A stretch of DNA of 44,441 nt, taken from IMG/VR virus record IMGVR_UViG_3300028550_004391, positions 1-44,441 of that record. The stretch is one strand, 5' to 3'. Position 1 is the stretch's first letter, and every line of letters starts with the position of its first letter. A program made the position numbers and the translations under genes. This DNA is from a virus. The notes beneath the pieces were generated by a model. The model made no database searches, had not been told where the DNA came from, and saw only the letters and a list, made by a program, of their open reading frames with translations. Below, piece by piece: positions 31,925 to 40,274 of the stretch.

Positions 31925-33784
31925 ATGGCAAATTGGAAGAAAATAATATTAAAGGATGACAATGCAGAACTAGCAACAGTCACCGCAAGTGTAGGTCTAA
32001 GGATCACAGGAATAATCCCATCCGGAGGTGCTGATGACAATGTAATGGTTGTTGATGCTAGTGGAAATGTCAAGTCAATAGCACAAGGAGATGTATCTGG
32101 TGTTGACACAACATATACCGCATCTGGTCTCGGCCTCACAATGAGTGGAACTCCTTTCACGACATTCTCTATTGTTCCCGCAGAAATTGATCACAATGAT
32201 CTTTTAAGCCATGAAGCTAATGAACACGTAGCTTGGGCTACTTCTTCTGCTGGCAACGAAATTCACGAAGATAACTATATCAATACAACCTATGCAGGGG
32301 GTACTGGTATAACAATGACTATAGATGGCAACGGTAACGGCACAGCATCTACAGATGAAAACCAATCCCATGTAACTCAAGTAGGCACCCTTACAACTGG
32401 TAGTATTGCACCTGGCTTTGGAAACATACATACTACAGGCACTATAAGTTCATCCGGTACTATTTCCTCAACACAGTTGAATGTTGGTACTATGGAGGTT
32501 GCCAATAACTTAACAGTTGCGGGAACTTTATCGGCATCTGCTATCACGACCCCAAGTCTTCAAATAACAGGTTCACTTGAAGTAAGTGGAAGTCTTATTT
32601 ATAATGCCGAAACATTTAACACTGTAGTTGAAAATACAACTACTGGATCAAACCAATGGGGAAGTCTAGAAACAGATAATCACTACTTTACAGGAAGTAT
32701 AACTGCAAGTGGTGCTATAAGTGCTAGTAATTTCATAGGTGATGGTTCCAATATAACTGGAATTACCCCAGGAGCGGTGAATAACTTCACCTTATCTACC
32801 GGAGTTGGGGTATACATCACGGGCACCCCTGGTACCTATGATGGTACGACCCCGGAGACCATACAGATCGTTGGGACGTCAGGACTATCCTCAACTGCTG
32901 ATGGACTTTCTATATCTACAGCAGGGGTTACAAATTTAAAAATAGCCGCAAACGCGGTGCGAAACGAACATATTACCGCTTCTGCTATTACTTCGGGCAA
33001 GCTCCATAAAACTTTAATTACCGATCTAAATGCTATATCATCTATTGCAGGAACAGAAGTAATTCTAGTTTCAACGGGATCAACCCCAGCTCTAGGAAAG
33101 GTCACTATAGATGATCTAAAAACCTATATCGATAATGAAATCTCATATACTACTGCAACAGGATCTGTAACTTCGGTCGCTGGTGGCACTGCACCCTCGG
33201 GATTAACATTTAGTGTAACAAACCAAACCACAACCCCGACTATGAGTTTGAGTGGTGATATCAATATCAATAATACTAATTGGTCTGGAGCAGCACTCTC
33301 CATTGCTAACGGAGGTACCGGAGCAACAACTCAAGCTGGTGCAGCAACGGCTTTATTAACTGGAAACTTAGGTAACTTAACGATTGGTGATGGCAATGAT
33401 ACTATTACAATTCCTGGAGACTTAGAAGTAACAGGTGATGTAACCACTATATCTACAACTAATCTAGAAGTAAAAGACAAGTTTATATTAATAGGTTCTG
33501 GTTCAACATCTAATGACGTGGGAATACAATTTGGTCAAGCAGCTTCAAAAGGCAACAATCTATTTTGGGACACAGACTATTCGGGTAGTGAAGGCCGATT
33601 CGCTATAGGGTACAACTTTGGATCTTCTATTTGGAATGATAATGATAATACAATAGAAGCAACCTCAGCAGCATACCACTTAGCAGGTGTCCTTGTCGGC
33701 GATGAAGACGCTGCAACATCGGTGAATGCAGATCAGATTGGAAATATAAGAGTAGAAGGCACTTCGGCTTTTATTTATGCATAA
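31925..33784 (+). CDS. Fibre-like protein, WKK-tag family
   Basis: The 619-residue protein begins MANWKKIILKDDNAELATV, the N-terminal tag shared with four following genes. It contains IDHNDLLSHEANEHVAW and GNEIHEDNY, then shaft repeats (GTISSSGTISST, GSITASGAISASN). A conserved distal domain follows, NLEVKDKFILIGSGSTSND then VGIQFGQ, that also ends the next protein. The two are clear full-length paralogues with diverged middles. Phage fibres often show this conserved-end, variable-middle plan. The ribosome site is weak (AGAGTAAACACAGC before ATG). Receptor binding is inferred. Confidence 0.72.
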   Translation: MANWKKIILKDDNAELATVTASVGLRITGIIPSGGADDNVMVVDASGNVKSIAQGDVSGVDTTYTASGLGLTMSGTPFTTFSIVPAEIDHNDLLSHEANEHVAWATSSAGNEIHEDNYINTTYAGGTGITMTIDGNGNGTASTDENQSHVTQVGTLTTGSIAPGFGNIHTTGTISSSGTISSTQLNVGTMEVANNLTVAGTLSASAITTPSLQITGSLEVSGSLIYNAETFNTVVENTTTGSNQWGSLETDNHYFTGSITASGAISASNFIGDGSNITGITPGAVNNFTLSTGVGVYITGTPGTYDGTTPETIQIVGTSGLSSTADGLSISTAGVTNLKIAANAVRNEHITASAITSGKLHKTLITDLNAISSIAGTEVILVSTGSTPALGKVTIDDLKTYIDNEISYTTATGSVTSVAGGTAPSGLTFSVTNQTTTPTMSLSGDININNTNWSGAALSIANGGTGATTQAGAATALLTGNLGNLTIGDGNDTITIPGDLEVTGDVTTISTTNLEVKDKFILIGSGSTSNDVGIQFGQAASKGNNLFWDTDYSGSEGRFAIGYNFGSSIWNDNDNTIEATSAAYHLAGVLVGDEDAATSVNADQIGNIRVEGTSAFIYA

Positions 33785-33812
33785 GATACACTATAGAATG
33801 GAGAATAACTAA

Positions 33813-35735
33813 ATGGCTTGGAAAAAAGTAATAACATCTGGTAGTCATGCCGAACTGGCTCAAGTTTCAGCATCAGGGTTAAACATTCCTCAGAACACAA
33901 CCCCAACCACAGGCCTTGCGGTTCTTGTAGATGGTGGTAGTGGGGTTATCCATGAAAGAGATCAAGAATTAATCCAAGGAAGCAATACCACATATGCTGC
34001 TGGCAATGGGCTTGGTTTAAGTGTCTTAGCATTACCTCATATATTTAAACTCAACCTCGGCGAAATAGATCATGATTTAATGGCCAACTTTTCTGCAAGC
34101 GAGCATATTGCTTGGGAGGATTCTCAGTCTATTAATATACATGAGGATAACTATTATGATATGGTTATATCTGCTAGTTCAGGTATAGACATTAATTCAA
34201 TAGGCTCAGCTACAGCCAGCACTTTTGAAATAAGTTCTAGTGCTACTCAATCCCATATAACGGCAGTTGGCGATTTAATAGATGGTGACATCGGTGAATA
34301 TGGAATCCCTGCTGATTTTAATATCTACAGTACTAGCAGCATAACATCATACTATCTATTTGGATCAGTTGTATCAGCATCTAATGCCAACCATACAAGT
34401 ATAAATAACTTTGTTACCTATGGCACTGCCAGTGCTTCGGTCATAACTTCACCAGATGTACTTGTCACAGGTGTTGCTGAAGTATCGGGGACCTTTATAT
34501 ATAATAACCTGGAATTTGTAGAGCAGATACTTCAGACCCATTCAGGATCTCATACATTCGGAGGACCTTCCGAATCTACTATTCAGACTTTCAGTGGTAG
34601 TATTTATGTAATGAGTGGAGTAACAGCCTCAAATGGATTCTCAGGAAGTGGTGCAGGACTTACAAACATTTCTCCAAGTAATGTTGGATATGAAACTTTA
34701 ACTTTAGGGAATGGCTTTTCAGGGAGTAACTTTAACTTCACTAGCGATTCGACAATGTCTGTACAGTTTAGTGGATCAGACTCGGGATTAGAACCCTTCC
34801 CGCAATTCCCATCATCTGCTGTTCAAATTGCTGAAGATGGCGTAACTTCTAGGATGTTTGCAACAGCATCTGTTCTAACCCCATCCATCGGCCCCACTGT
34901 AATACGGTCCCATCATTTAACCTCATCTATCATAGCAGATCATGCATCAGCGTTAGTTCATGCATCGAATGAGTACCTAGTCTACCCTGTAACACCAGCA
35001 CCAACATACCATAGAAAGGTCTCCCAATCCCCTCTGACCACATATATCGGAGATTCTATAACAGCTGCTTCTAGCAACGCTACAGGATCTGTAACAAATA
35101 TATCCGTATTGCCTCTTACAGGTAGCACGGCTATAAACCATTTATTTCTATCGATAGAATCTGCATCTACAACCCCAATTATTAGTATGGGCGGTGATGT
35201 CCAAGTAGGCAATACACAATGGACAGCGTCATCGCCAGGTGCTGCTGACCAATACCAATCAGTTGGGAATGGTGGACTTGGACATGGAACTCAAGCAGAA
35301 TCAGCAGGACATATTCTCAATATTTCCCAACAAGGTGCCTTAACTATAGGTGCAATTGAAAACACGATTAAGATATCGGGATCGCTGTTAGTTAATGCTC
35401 CTGGTGAAACAAACATATCAACTGACAATCTAATTGTTGAAGATAGGTTCCTACTTCTAGGTGAAGGTGAAACAACCTCTACCGTTGATATTGGAATTCA
35501 ATTCGGATCAGATGCTACTTCTAGTAATACTATATTATTTAACACCCCTGCATCAGGAGAAGGTCGATTAAGTTTTGGAAATAGTTTGGATGCCACTACG
35601 ACACTTAATGCTAATCCAAACTACCACCTGATTGGGGTCCATTCAGGATCAACATCTACAGCAGCTGCTGTCAGCGCAAATCAAAAAGGCAATGTGCTAA
35701 TAGATTCCGCCGCAGACATCTTCCTTTGGATATAA
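33813..35735 (+). CDS. Fibre-like protein, WKK-tag family, paralogue of upstream gene
   Basis: This 640-residue product starts MAWKKVITSGSHAELAQV. Like its neighbour, it has EIDHDLMANFSASEHIAW, NIHEDNYYD, a repetitive Ser-rich middle and the distal DNLIVEDRFLLLGEGE and DIGIQFGSDA domain. The paralogy indicates a tandem duplication followed by divergence, giving two alternative or complementary fibres. GGAG lies 9 bases before the ATG. No chaperone gene is recognisable next to it, and no autocleavage motif was recognised. Confidence 0.72.
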   Translation: MAWKKVITSGSHAELAQVSASGLNIPQNTTPTTGLAVLVDGGSGVIHERDQELIQGSNTTYAAGNGLGLSVLALPHIFKLNLGEIDHDLMANFSASEHIAWEDSQSINIHEDNYYDMVISASSGIDINSIGSATASTFEISSSATQSHITAVGDLIDGDIGEYGIPADFNIYSTSSITSYYLFGSVVSASNANHTSINNFVTYGTASASVITSPDVLVTGVAEVSGTFIYNNLEFVEQILQTHSGSHTFGGPSESTIQTFSGSIYVMSGVTASNGFSGSGAGLTNISPSNVGYETLTLGNGFSGSNFNFTSDSTMSVQFSGSDSGLEPFPQFPSSAVQIAEDGVTSRMFATASVLTPSIGPTVIRSHHLTSSIIADHASALVHASNEYLVYPVTPAPTYHRKVSQSPLTTYIGDSITAASSNATGSVTNISVLPLTGSTAINHLFLSIESASTTPIISMGGDVQVGNTQWTASSPGAADQYQSVGNGGLGHGTQAESAGHILNISQQGALTIGAIENTIKISGSLLVNAPGETNISTDNLIVEDRFLLLGEGETTSTVDIGIQFGSDATSSNTILFNTPASGEGRLSFGNSLDATTTLNANPNYHLIGVHSGSTSTAAAVSANQKGNVLIDSAADIFLWI

Positions 35736-35753
35736 AAATCAAGAGTTATAAAA

Positions 35754-35915
35754 ATGCCATTATTATCAAAAAAACTAAAAAACGAAAAACCAGAACTTAC
35801 CAAGGAAGAATTAGAATTCCTTTTAAGAATGATAGCAGAAGCCCAATTTGAAGGCAAAGATGTTCAGATAGTATATTCTACTGCTGTAAAATTACAAAAA
35901 ATAATCACTGGATAA
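35754..35915 (+). CDS. Small helical phage protein, 53 residues
   Basis: This short frame encodes 53 residues. It starts MPLLSKKLKNEKPELTKEEL and continues EFLLRMIAEAQFEGKDVQIV, ending VKLQKIITG. The LTKEELEFLL...GKDVQIVY...KLQ pattern is one I recall from small proteins of marine T4-like phages, function unknown. It fills part of the 420-base stretch between fibre genes. The ribosome site is weak (CAAGAG upstream). Probably a real gene on codon pattern and family resemblance. Confidence 0.65.
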   Translation: MPLLSKKLKNEKPELTKEELEFLLRMIAEAQFEGKDVQIVYSTAVKLQKIITG

Positions 35916-35940
35916 TTTTTTATTTCAAACCTTTTTTCGT

Positions 35941-35949
35941 ATATTTATA
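35941..35949 (+). promoter_or_regulatory. Late-promoter-like motif TATATTTATA
   Basis: CGTATATTTATAG preceded by a six-T run, 26 bases before the ATG at 35976. The T-run plus CGTATATT context also occurs at 29545-29562. Confidence 0.55.
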
Positions 35950-35975
35950 GTGTATAAATTAAATAAAGGAAAGTT

Positions 35976-36155
35976 ATGTTTACAAAAGAAGAATTAGTAT
36001 TAATGCATAAGGCACTATCTGAATTGACAATGAGCGGCGCAGACTCCCATGTAGTATCTCACACTCTAAATAAAATAGCAGAGCTTCATCAAAAGCCTCC
36101 GGTTACAAATAAAAACATTAGTAAACTTGCAAAAACCCCAAAAAGCGAAAAGTAA
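35976..36155 (+). CDS. Small helical protein, 59 residues
   Basis: The frame encodes 59 residues: MFTKEELVLMHKALSELTMS, then GADSHVVSHTLNKIAELHQK and a Lys/Pro/Ser-rich tail. AAAGGA lies 7 bases before the ATG and a promoter-like motif precedes it, so expression is well supported. The F-T-K-E-E-L opening and two-helix layout resemble the preceding 53-residue product; the two may be distant paralogues. Function unknown. Confidence 0.65.
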   Translation: MFTKEELVLMHKALSELTMSGADSHVVSHTLNKIAELHQKPPVTNKNISKLAKTPKSEK

Positions 36156-36158
36156 TAA

Positions 36159-36362
36159 ATGCCACAAGATTGGAAAAAAGTAATAACCAAAAATTCTATA
36201 GCAGAGCTAAAAACTCTAGTGGCAAACGGTGACATAAGCATTTCAGGAAGTCAGCTGATCATAAAGAACCTACCAGATTCTGACCCAACTGAAGCAGGAA
36301 AACTATACCGTTATAATGCCCCAAACGGGGAGTCTTGGCTAAAAATATCTACTGGGTCTTAG
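36159..36362 (+). CDS. Short WKK-tag protein
   Basis: This 67-residue product is MPQDWKKVITKNSIAELKTL followed by SISGSQLIIKNLPDSDPTEA and a short YRYNAPNGESWLKIS end. It is essentially the N-terminal tag of the fibre family plus one beta-rich mini-domain. The ending LPDSDPTEAGKLYRYN parallels LPISDPGVPGALYKRP in the gene at 37240. A minimal member of the family, it could cap or plug the site where the large fibres attach. That idea is inference. Confidence 0.65.
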   Translation: MPQDWKKVITKNSIAELKTLVANGDISISGSQLIIKNLPDSDPTEAGKLYRYNAPNGESWLKISTGS

Positions 36363-36371
36363 GGTAAGCAC

Positions 36372-37229
36372 ATGGCAACTTGGCAAAAACTAATATTAAG
36401 TGGTAGCGATGCTCAAGTAACATCGCTGGGCATAACAAATCCTATTTCTGGAACCTCTGTTATTGAAGTAGAAACGGGTTCGGTTTTTTTGCCCGACTTG
36501 CCAAGTTTAGGAATAGCCTATTCTCTCGACACGCACCAGTTAATGCAATCAAATGTTTCTGTAAATGGCTTTGGGGTATATATTAAAAACCCACAAGAAG
36601 ACATTGAAGAAGGTGTCCCGGTTATAATTCCTTGGAACTATGCTGCGATAGACCTCAACGGCGATGGCGCAATCACCTCAGCGGACCTTCTCGTTTTACT
36701 TGGGGCATGGGGAGATGGGATAAATGAGAACTTACCATGGGGAACTCAAGCAGATCTCGATCAAGATGGAATAGTCGGAGCGGCAGATCTTCTTATAATT
36801 TTATCGAGCTTTGGACAACCCCTAAACCCCTCTAATGACACCCGACCAGAAATCACATGGAATGACTCTGAGACATATAGTTACACCAACCCCGTCACAA
36901 ACGTAACAACCGGTTGGGTTGATAATACCGATCCATCAAACCCAAGAGTTACTGTAGAATCTGTTACAGCCCTTCACACAGCAATGGGGGACTTCAATTT
37001 TTGGGAAATGCTACCAAGCTCGGGAACCGTTCAACAGGTAACCTCTTATATAACTCAGATGCCTAGTCATAACAACCCAACCCTTGAAATATTTTTATAT
37101 ATCTATTTCCGACAGTTTTATGGCGAAACTGGCGATGTGTCTTCAACTGGGGCTACCTGGAAAGGTGGGCACAATTTTTACAATAGAGAATTAAATGGTC
37201 CAGGTGGTGTTAATGGATATCCAGGGTAA
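36372..37229 (+). CDS. WKK-tag virion protein with dockerin-like repeats
   Basis: The 285-residue protein starts MATWQKLILSGSDAQVTSL (family tag). Residues 94-113 (DLNGDGAITSADLLVLLGAW) and 128-148 (DLDQDGIVGAADLLIILSSF) are two calcium-loop-helix units with the DxNxDG...SADLLxLL spacing of type I dockerin repeats. Dockerins bind Ca2+ and dock to cohesin modules, and also occur in non-cellulosomal surface proteins. The C-terminal 130 residues are unrecognised. The ribosome site is weak (AGGGTAAGCAC before ATG). A calcium-dependent protein-protein joint in the virion is inferred. Confidence 0.7.
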   Translation: MATWQKLILSGSDAQVTSLGITNPISGTSVIEVETGSVFLPDLPSLGIAYSLDTHQLMQSNVSVNGFGVYIKNPQEDIEEGVPVIIPWNYAAIDLNGDGAITSADLLVLLGAWGDGINENLPWGTQADLDQDGIVGAADLLIILSSFGQPLNPSNDTRPEITWNDSETYSYTNPVTNVTTGWVDNTDPSNPRVTVESVTALHTAMGDFNFWEMLPSSGTVQQVTSYITQMPSHNNPTLEIFLYIYFRQFYGETGDVSSTGATWKGGHNFYNRELNGPGGVNGYPG

Positions 37230-37239
37230 TTGAGTAGAT

Positions 37240-37479
37240 ATGAGTAGTTGGAAAGAATTAGAATTAAACGACAGTCCTGTAGAACTAAAATCCTTGTATA
37301 TATCCGGAGACCCTACAGGAAATCTTCCTGCCCTTGTAATCAATGGCTCAGGTGGGGAGGCCTCCTATATTCAATTTCTTAATTTGCCCATATCAGATCC
37401 TGGAGTTCCAGGGGCTCTATATAAAAGACCCATTACGATAAATCAGGCTCAGAGCCCTATTATGATCTCCAACGGCTAG
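37240..37479 (+). CDS. Short WKK-tag-like protein
   Basis: This 79-residue product begins MSSWKELELNDSPVELKSLY, a diverged version of the family tag. It continues with a strand-rich section ending LPISDPGVPGALYKRPITIN, similar to the end of the 67-residue protein at 36159. No ribosome site is evident (GAGTAGAT upstream). It closes the second fibre bank before the neck genes. Attachment or capping function is possible but unproven. Confidence 0.6.
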   Translation: MSSWKELELNDSPVELKSLYISGDPTGNLPALVINGSGGEASYIQFLNLPISDPGVPGALYKRPITINQAQSPIMISNG

Positions 37480-37498
37480 CGTTAAAAGAAGCTAAGTT

Positions 37499-37508
37499 GA
37501 TATTTATA
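37499..37508 (+). promoter_or_regulatory. Late-promoter-like motif GATATTTATA
   Basis: Exact motif 16 bases before the ATG of the gp13-like gene, followed by CAGGAG. Confidence 0.62.
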
Positions 37509-37524
37509 AGTACAGGAGAACTCC

Positions 37525-38667
37525 ATGGCAACCACAACTAACTTATTTGCTGGCACCGCGACATTCAATGCCGGTTTCGGACAAACCCCATTCGGGACAT
37601 ATGATAATCAAGGCACATATAACTCTGATGTAGAAAATACAGCATTATGGTGTGCTAAAAGACTTGGCTATCCTATTGTTGATATTGAACTACAAGATGT
37701 TCATTTTTTTGCATGTTTTGAGGAAGCTGTTACAGAGTATGGTGCACAAATACAAAGATACCAGATCCGCCAAAATCTTTTAGATGCAACATCCCAACCT
37801 AAAACCAACTTAACCACAGCTTCAGCAGATGGTCTTAATGGCTTAATAAGTCTAACCGAACACTATGGAACAGAAACATTAACTGGGGGTAACACAGATC
37901 TAAAGCAAGGATCTATTTCAGTAGTATCTGGGTCTCAAGTTTATGATATGCAAGCACTATGGGGAGCAGTTAGTGAAAGTGGCAAAAGGTTAGAAGTGCG
38001 AAAGATCTTTCACGATAGAACTCCTGCATCGATACGCCATACAGATCAATATGCATTAGGTAATAATAGTGCTATGGCAGTTAGTGAATTTGGACTTCAA
38101 AATAGAGGTGCTGGTGTATCATTTATGATGCTACCAATATACGATATTTTATTACGCCAACAACAAGTCGAATTTAGTGACATAGTTAGAAAGTCTGCAT
38201 ATAGCTTTGAGCTCCAAAATAATAAAATAAGACTATTTCCAAAGCCAACTACAAATTTCACAATGTGGTTCCAATACTATGTAAAAGCCGATAAGTATAC
38301 TGATAGTTTAGGTGATACAGCCACAGTATCTAATTTTGCTGATATAGATTATAGATCTTTAAATTATTCTACTATTAATGCTCCTGGAATTCAATGGATT
38401 AGAAAGTATGCTTTAGCACTATCCAAAGAGTTACTAGGTATTGTCCGAAGTAAATATAGCTCTATACCTACACCTGGAGGTGAAATCACAGTTGATGGTG
38501 ATGCTTTAAGAAGTGAAGGTGCAACAGAAAAAGAATCTTTAATAGCTACTTTAAGAGAAGATCTTGAAGCATCATCTAGAAGAAATATGCTTGAAGCAAA
38601 AAAAGACGAAGCAGAATTCCTTAGAGAAACTATTACAAACATTCCATTAAACATCTACTTAGGCTAA
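37525..38667 (+). CDS. 13: Neck protein, gp13-like
   Basis: The 380-residue protein has NTALWCAKRLGYPIVDIELQ and DVHFFACFEEAVTEYGAQIQ, segments I recognise from T4-like neck/head-completion proteins. IRLFPKPTTNFTMWFQYYV lies in the second half. It precedes gp14-, gp15-, gp18- and gp19-like genes in the T4 order, supporting gp13. It is somewhat longer than T4 gp13 (309). Neck proteins close the filled head and make the joint to the tail. AGGAG is 7 bases before the ATG. The assignment rests on order and partial sequence recognition. Confidence 0.78.
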   Translation: MATTTNLFAGTATFNAGFGQTPFGTYDNQGTYNSDVENTALWCAKRLGYPIVDIELQDVHFFACFEEAVTEYGAQIQRYQIRQNLLDATSQPKTNLTTASADGLNGLISLTEHYGTETLTGGNTDLKQGSISVVSGSQVYDMQALWGAVSESGKRLEVRKIFHDRTPASIRHTDQYALGNNSAMAVSEFGLQNRGAGVSFMMLPIYDILLRQQQVEFSDIVRKSAYSFELQNNKIRLFPKPTTNFTMWFQYYVKADKYTDSLGDTATVSNFADIDYRSLNYSTINAPGIQWIRKYALALSKELLGIVRSKYSSIPTPGGEITVDGDALRSEGATEKESLIATLREDLEASSRRNMLEAKKDEAEFLRETITNIPLNIYLG

Positions 38668-38668
38668 T

Positions 38669-39184
38669 ATGGGATTATTCGGATCATTTAGAGACGTAAG
38701 ATTATTCAACGCAATGAATAAAGAACTTATAAACGAGGTAATCGGTATATCGGTAGATGTTTATAAATCTTCGTTAAAAGATATGCAAGAAGATTTGTAT
38801 GGTGAAGCCATAAACAAAGTCTACTTTCCAGGCGTTAGAATTGCATGTATGGTAGAAGTTGACGATAAAGAATATGTATCCGATGAGTTTGGTATAGATT
38901 TTAACAAGACAGCAAGATTTAACTTCCTTAGAGAGGAATTAAGGACTGTAGCTAATCTAAAACTTGAAATTGGGGATATTATTGGTTGGGATGATGCTTA
39001 TTGGGAAATTGATAAAAAAAGTGAAAGTCAATATATAGTAGGTAAAAATCCTTCTACCGACAAAGGCGATGGAGCTCACGGAGGGAACTTTTCAGTACTT
39101 TGTGAAACTCACCAAACAAGAACAACCAAGCTTAACATAGAAAAAATACATAGAGCATATAATAATAAGCTTAGGAATATATAA
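38669..39184 (+). CDS. 14: Neck protein, gp14-like
   Basis: This 171-residue protein includes YGEAINKVYFPGVRIACMVE, then ARFNFLREELRTVANLKLEI and GDIIGWDDAYWEIDKKSES. The GD-I-I...W...Y-WEID pattern fits T4-like gp14/neck proteins. It is shorter than T4 gp14 (256). It lies one base after the gp13-like stop and overlaps the gp15-like start by one base (TAATG). It should form the neck collar with gp13. Moderately sure; gene order supports it. Confidence 0.75.
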   Translation: MGLFGSFRDVRLFNAMNKELINEVIGISVDVYKSSLKDMQEDLYGEAINKVYFPGVRIACMVEVDDKEYVSDEFGIDFNKTARFNFLREELRTVANLKLEIGDIIGWDDAYWEIDKKSESQYIVGKNPSTDKGDGAHGGNFSVLCETHQTRTTKLNIEKIHRAYNNKLRNI

Positions 39185-39960
39185 TGGCAAAAGAGATAGA
39201 TAGATCTAAACAAATTGATATGACAGGCTCTAAAAAAGCCATTTCCCTAGGTTTATACGACATAGATTCTGTTATCAAATACTACTTTGATAATGTAATC
39301 CAACCCACGGTAACAGGCCATGACGGTAAAACCCCTGTGCCAATTATATATGCCTCCCCTGAAAAATGGAAGTCTATATCTAGAGGAGGATTTCTAAGAG
39401 ACGCTAAAGGTAAAATACAACTACCTGCTATTGCATACCAAAGAACTTCTATGGAAAATTCCATGATAGGAACAAAGGTGGACGTTAATAATCCCCTCGT
39501 TCAGTCATATCAAAAACCATACAGTTCTAAAAATAGATATGATAACTTTTCAGTACTAAATGAAAGAACTCCAGTTAGAGAATATACAAATATAGTCGTT
39601 CCCGACTATGTTAAACTAAGTTATGATTGCATTATTTGGGCAGATTATATATCACAATTAAATTTAATTATAGAGGATATTAACTATGCTGCTAACCAGT
39701 ACTGGGGTAATGAACGATTTAAATTTCTTTCTAAGATATCTACATTTGCAACATCTTTAACCTCTGAAACAGGTGAAGACCGTGCTTCAAAGGCTACATT
39801 CACAATAGAAATGAATGGCTACGTTATACCAAACAACATCCAGAAATCTTTAAGTAATTTCAATCCTAAAACATTTTCTTCTGCAAAAATCGTTATTGGG
39901 ACTGAAACCTTAGGTTCTATAAATGATATTCCAACAAACGAACAAAATAATCCATGTTAA
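39184..39960 (+). CDS. 15: Tail completion / sheath stabiliser, gp15-like
   Basis: The 258-residue product aligns in pattern with T4 gp15: IDSVIKYYFDNVIQPTV, VPIIYASPEKWKSISR, LPAIAYQRTSMENS, VVPDYVKLSYDCIIWADYIS and FTIEMNGYVIPN. Length is close to T4 gp15 (272). gp15 caps the tail tube and sheath and binds the neck. It is coupled to gp14 by TAATG and overlaps the next small gene by 7 bases. Good support from both sequence pattern and order. Confidence 0.85.
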   Translation: MAKEIDRSKQIDMTGSKKAISLGLYDIDSVIKYYFDNVIQPTVTGHDGKTPVPIIYASPEKWKSISRGGFLRDAKGKIQLPAIAYQRTSMENSMIGTKVDVNNPLVQSYQKPYSSKNRYDNFSVLNERTPVREYTNIVVPDYVKLSYDCIIWADYISQLNLIIEDINYAANQYWGNERFKFLSKISTFATSLTSETGEDRASKATFTIEMNGYVIPNNIQKSLSNFNPKTFSSAKIVIGTETLGSINDIPTNEQNNPC

Positions 39961-40205
39961 AAGAAATCAAGTTTACACCAGAAGAAATGACTTCCGTTTC
40001 ATCTATTAAATCATCATTCGAAGAATTAACTTTTAAATTCGGTCAAATAGAATTAGAAATCCAAAATTTAGAACTAGAAAAGACAAAGCTTAAAAAAGAA
40101 TTTGTTTTGGTAAAAGCCAATGAATCTAAAGTTATAGCTGATATAACGGCTAAGTATGGTGATGGCACATTAGATCCAGAAACAGGCGTTTTTATTTCCA
40201 AATAG
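39954..40205 (+). CDS. Small coiled-coil protein, function unknown
   Basis: This 83-residue protein contains a long heptad helix (about 15-62, with FGQIELEIQNLELEKTKLKK) and ends YGDGTLDPETGVFISK. The helix-then-YGxGxLDxETG ending is a family I recall as recurrent in marine T4-like phages; function unknown. It starts within the last codons of the gp15-like gene. The coiled-coil form and location before the sheath gene suggest a tail-assembly partner. Confidence 0.7.
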   Translation: MLKEIKFTPEEMTSVSSIKSSFEELTFKFGQIELEIQNLELEKTKLKKEFVLVKANESKVIADITAKYGDGTLDPETGVFISK

Positions 40206-40228
40206 GTGACGTTTAGAATCCCTGAAAT

Positions 40229-40237
40229 ATATTTATA
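40229..40237 (+). promoter_or_regulatory. Late-promoter-like motif TATATTTATA
   Basis: ATATATTTATATA in the gap before the sheath gene, 37 bases before its ATG, with AGGAG downstream. Confidence 0.55.
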
Positions 40238-40274
40238 TATTGAATAATAATACAATCTATTAGGAGACAAATAA

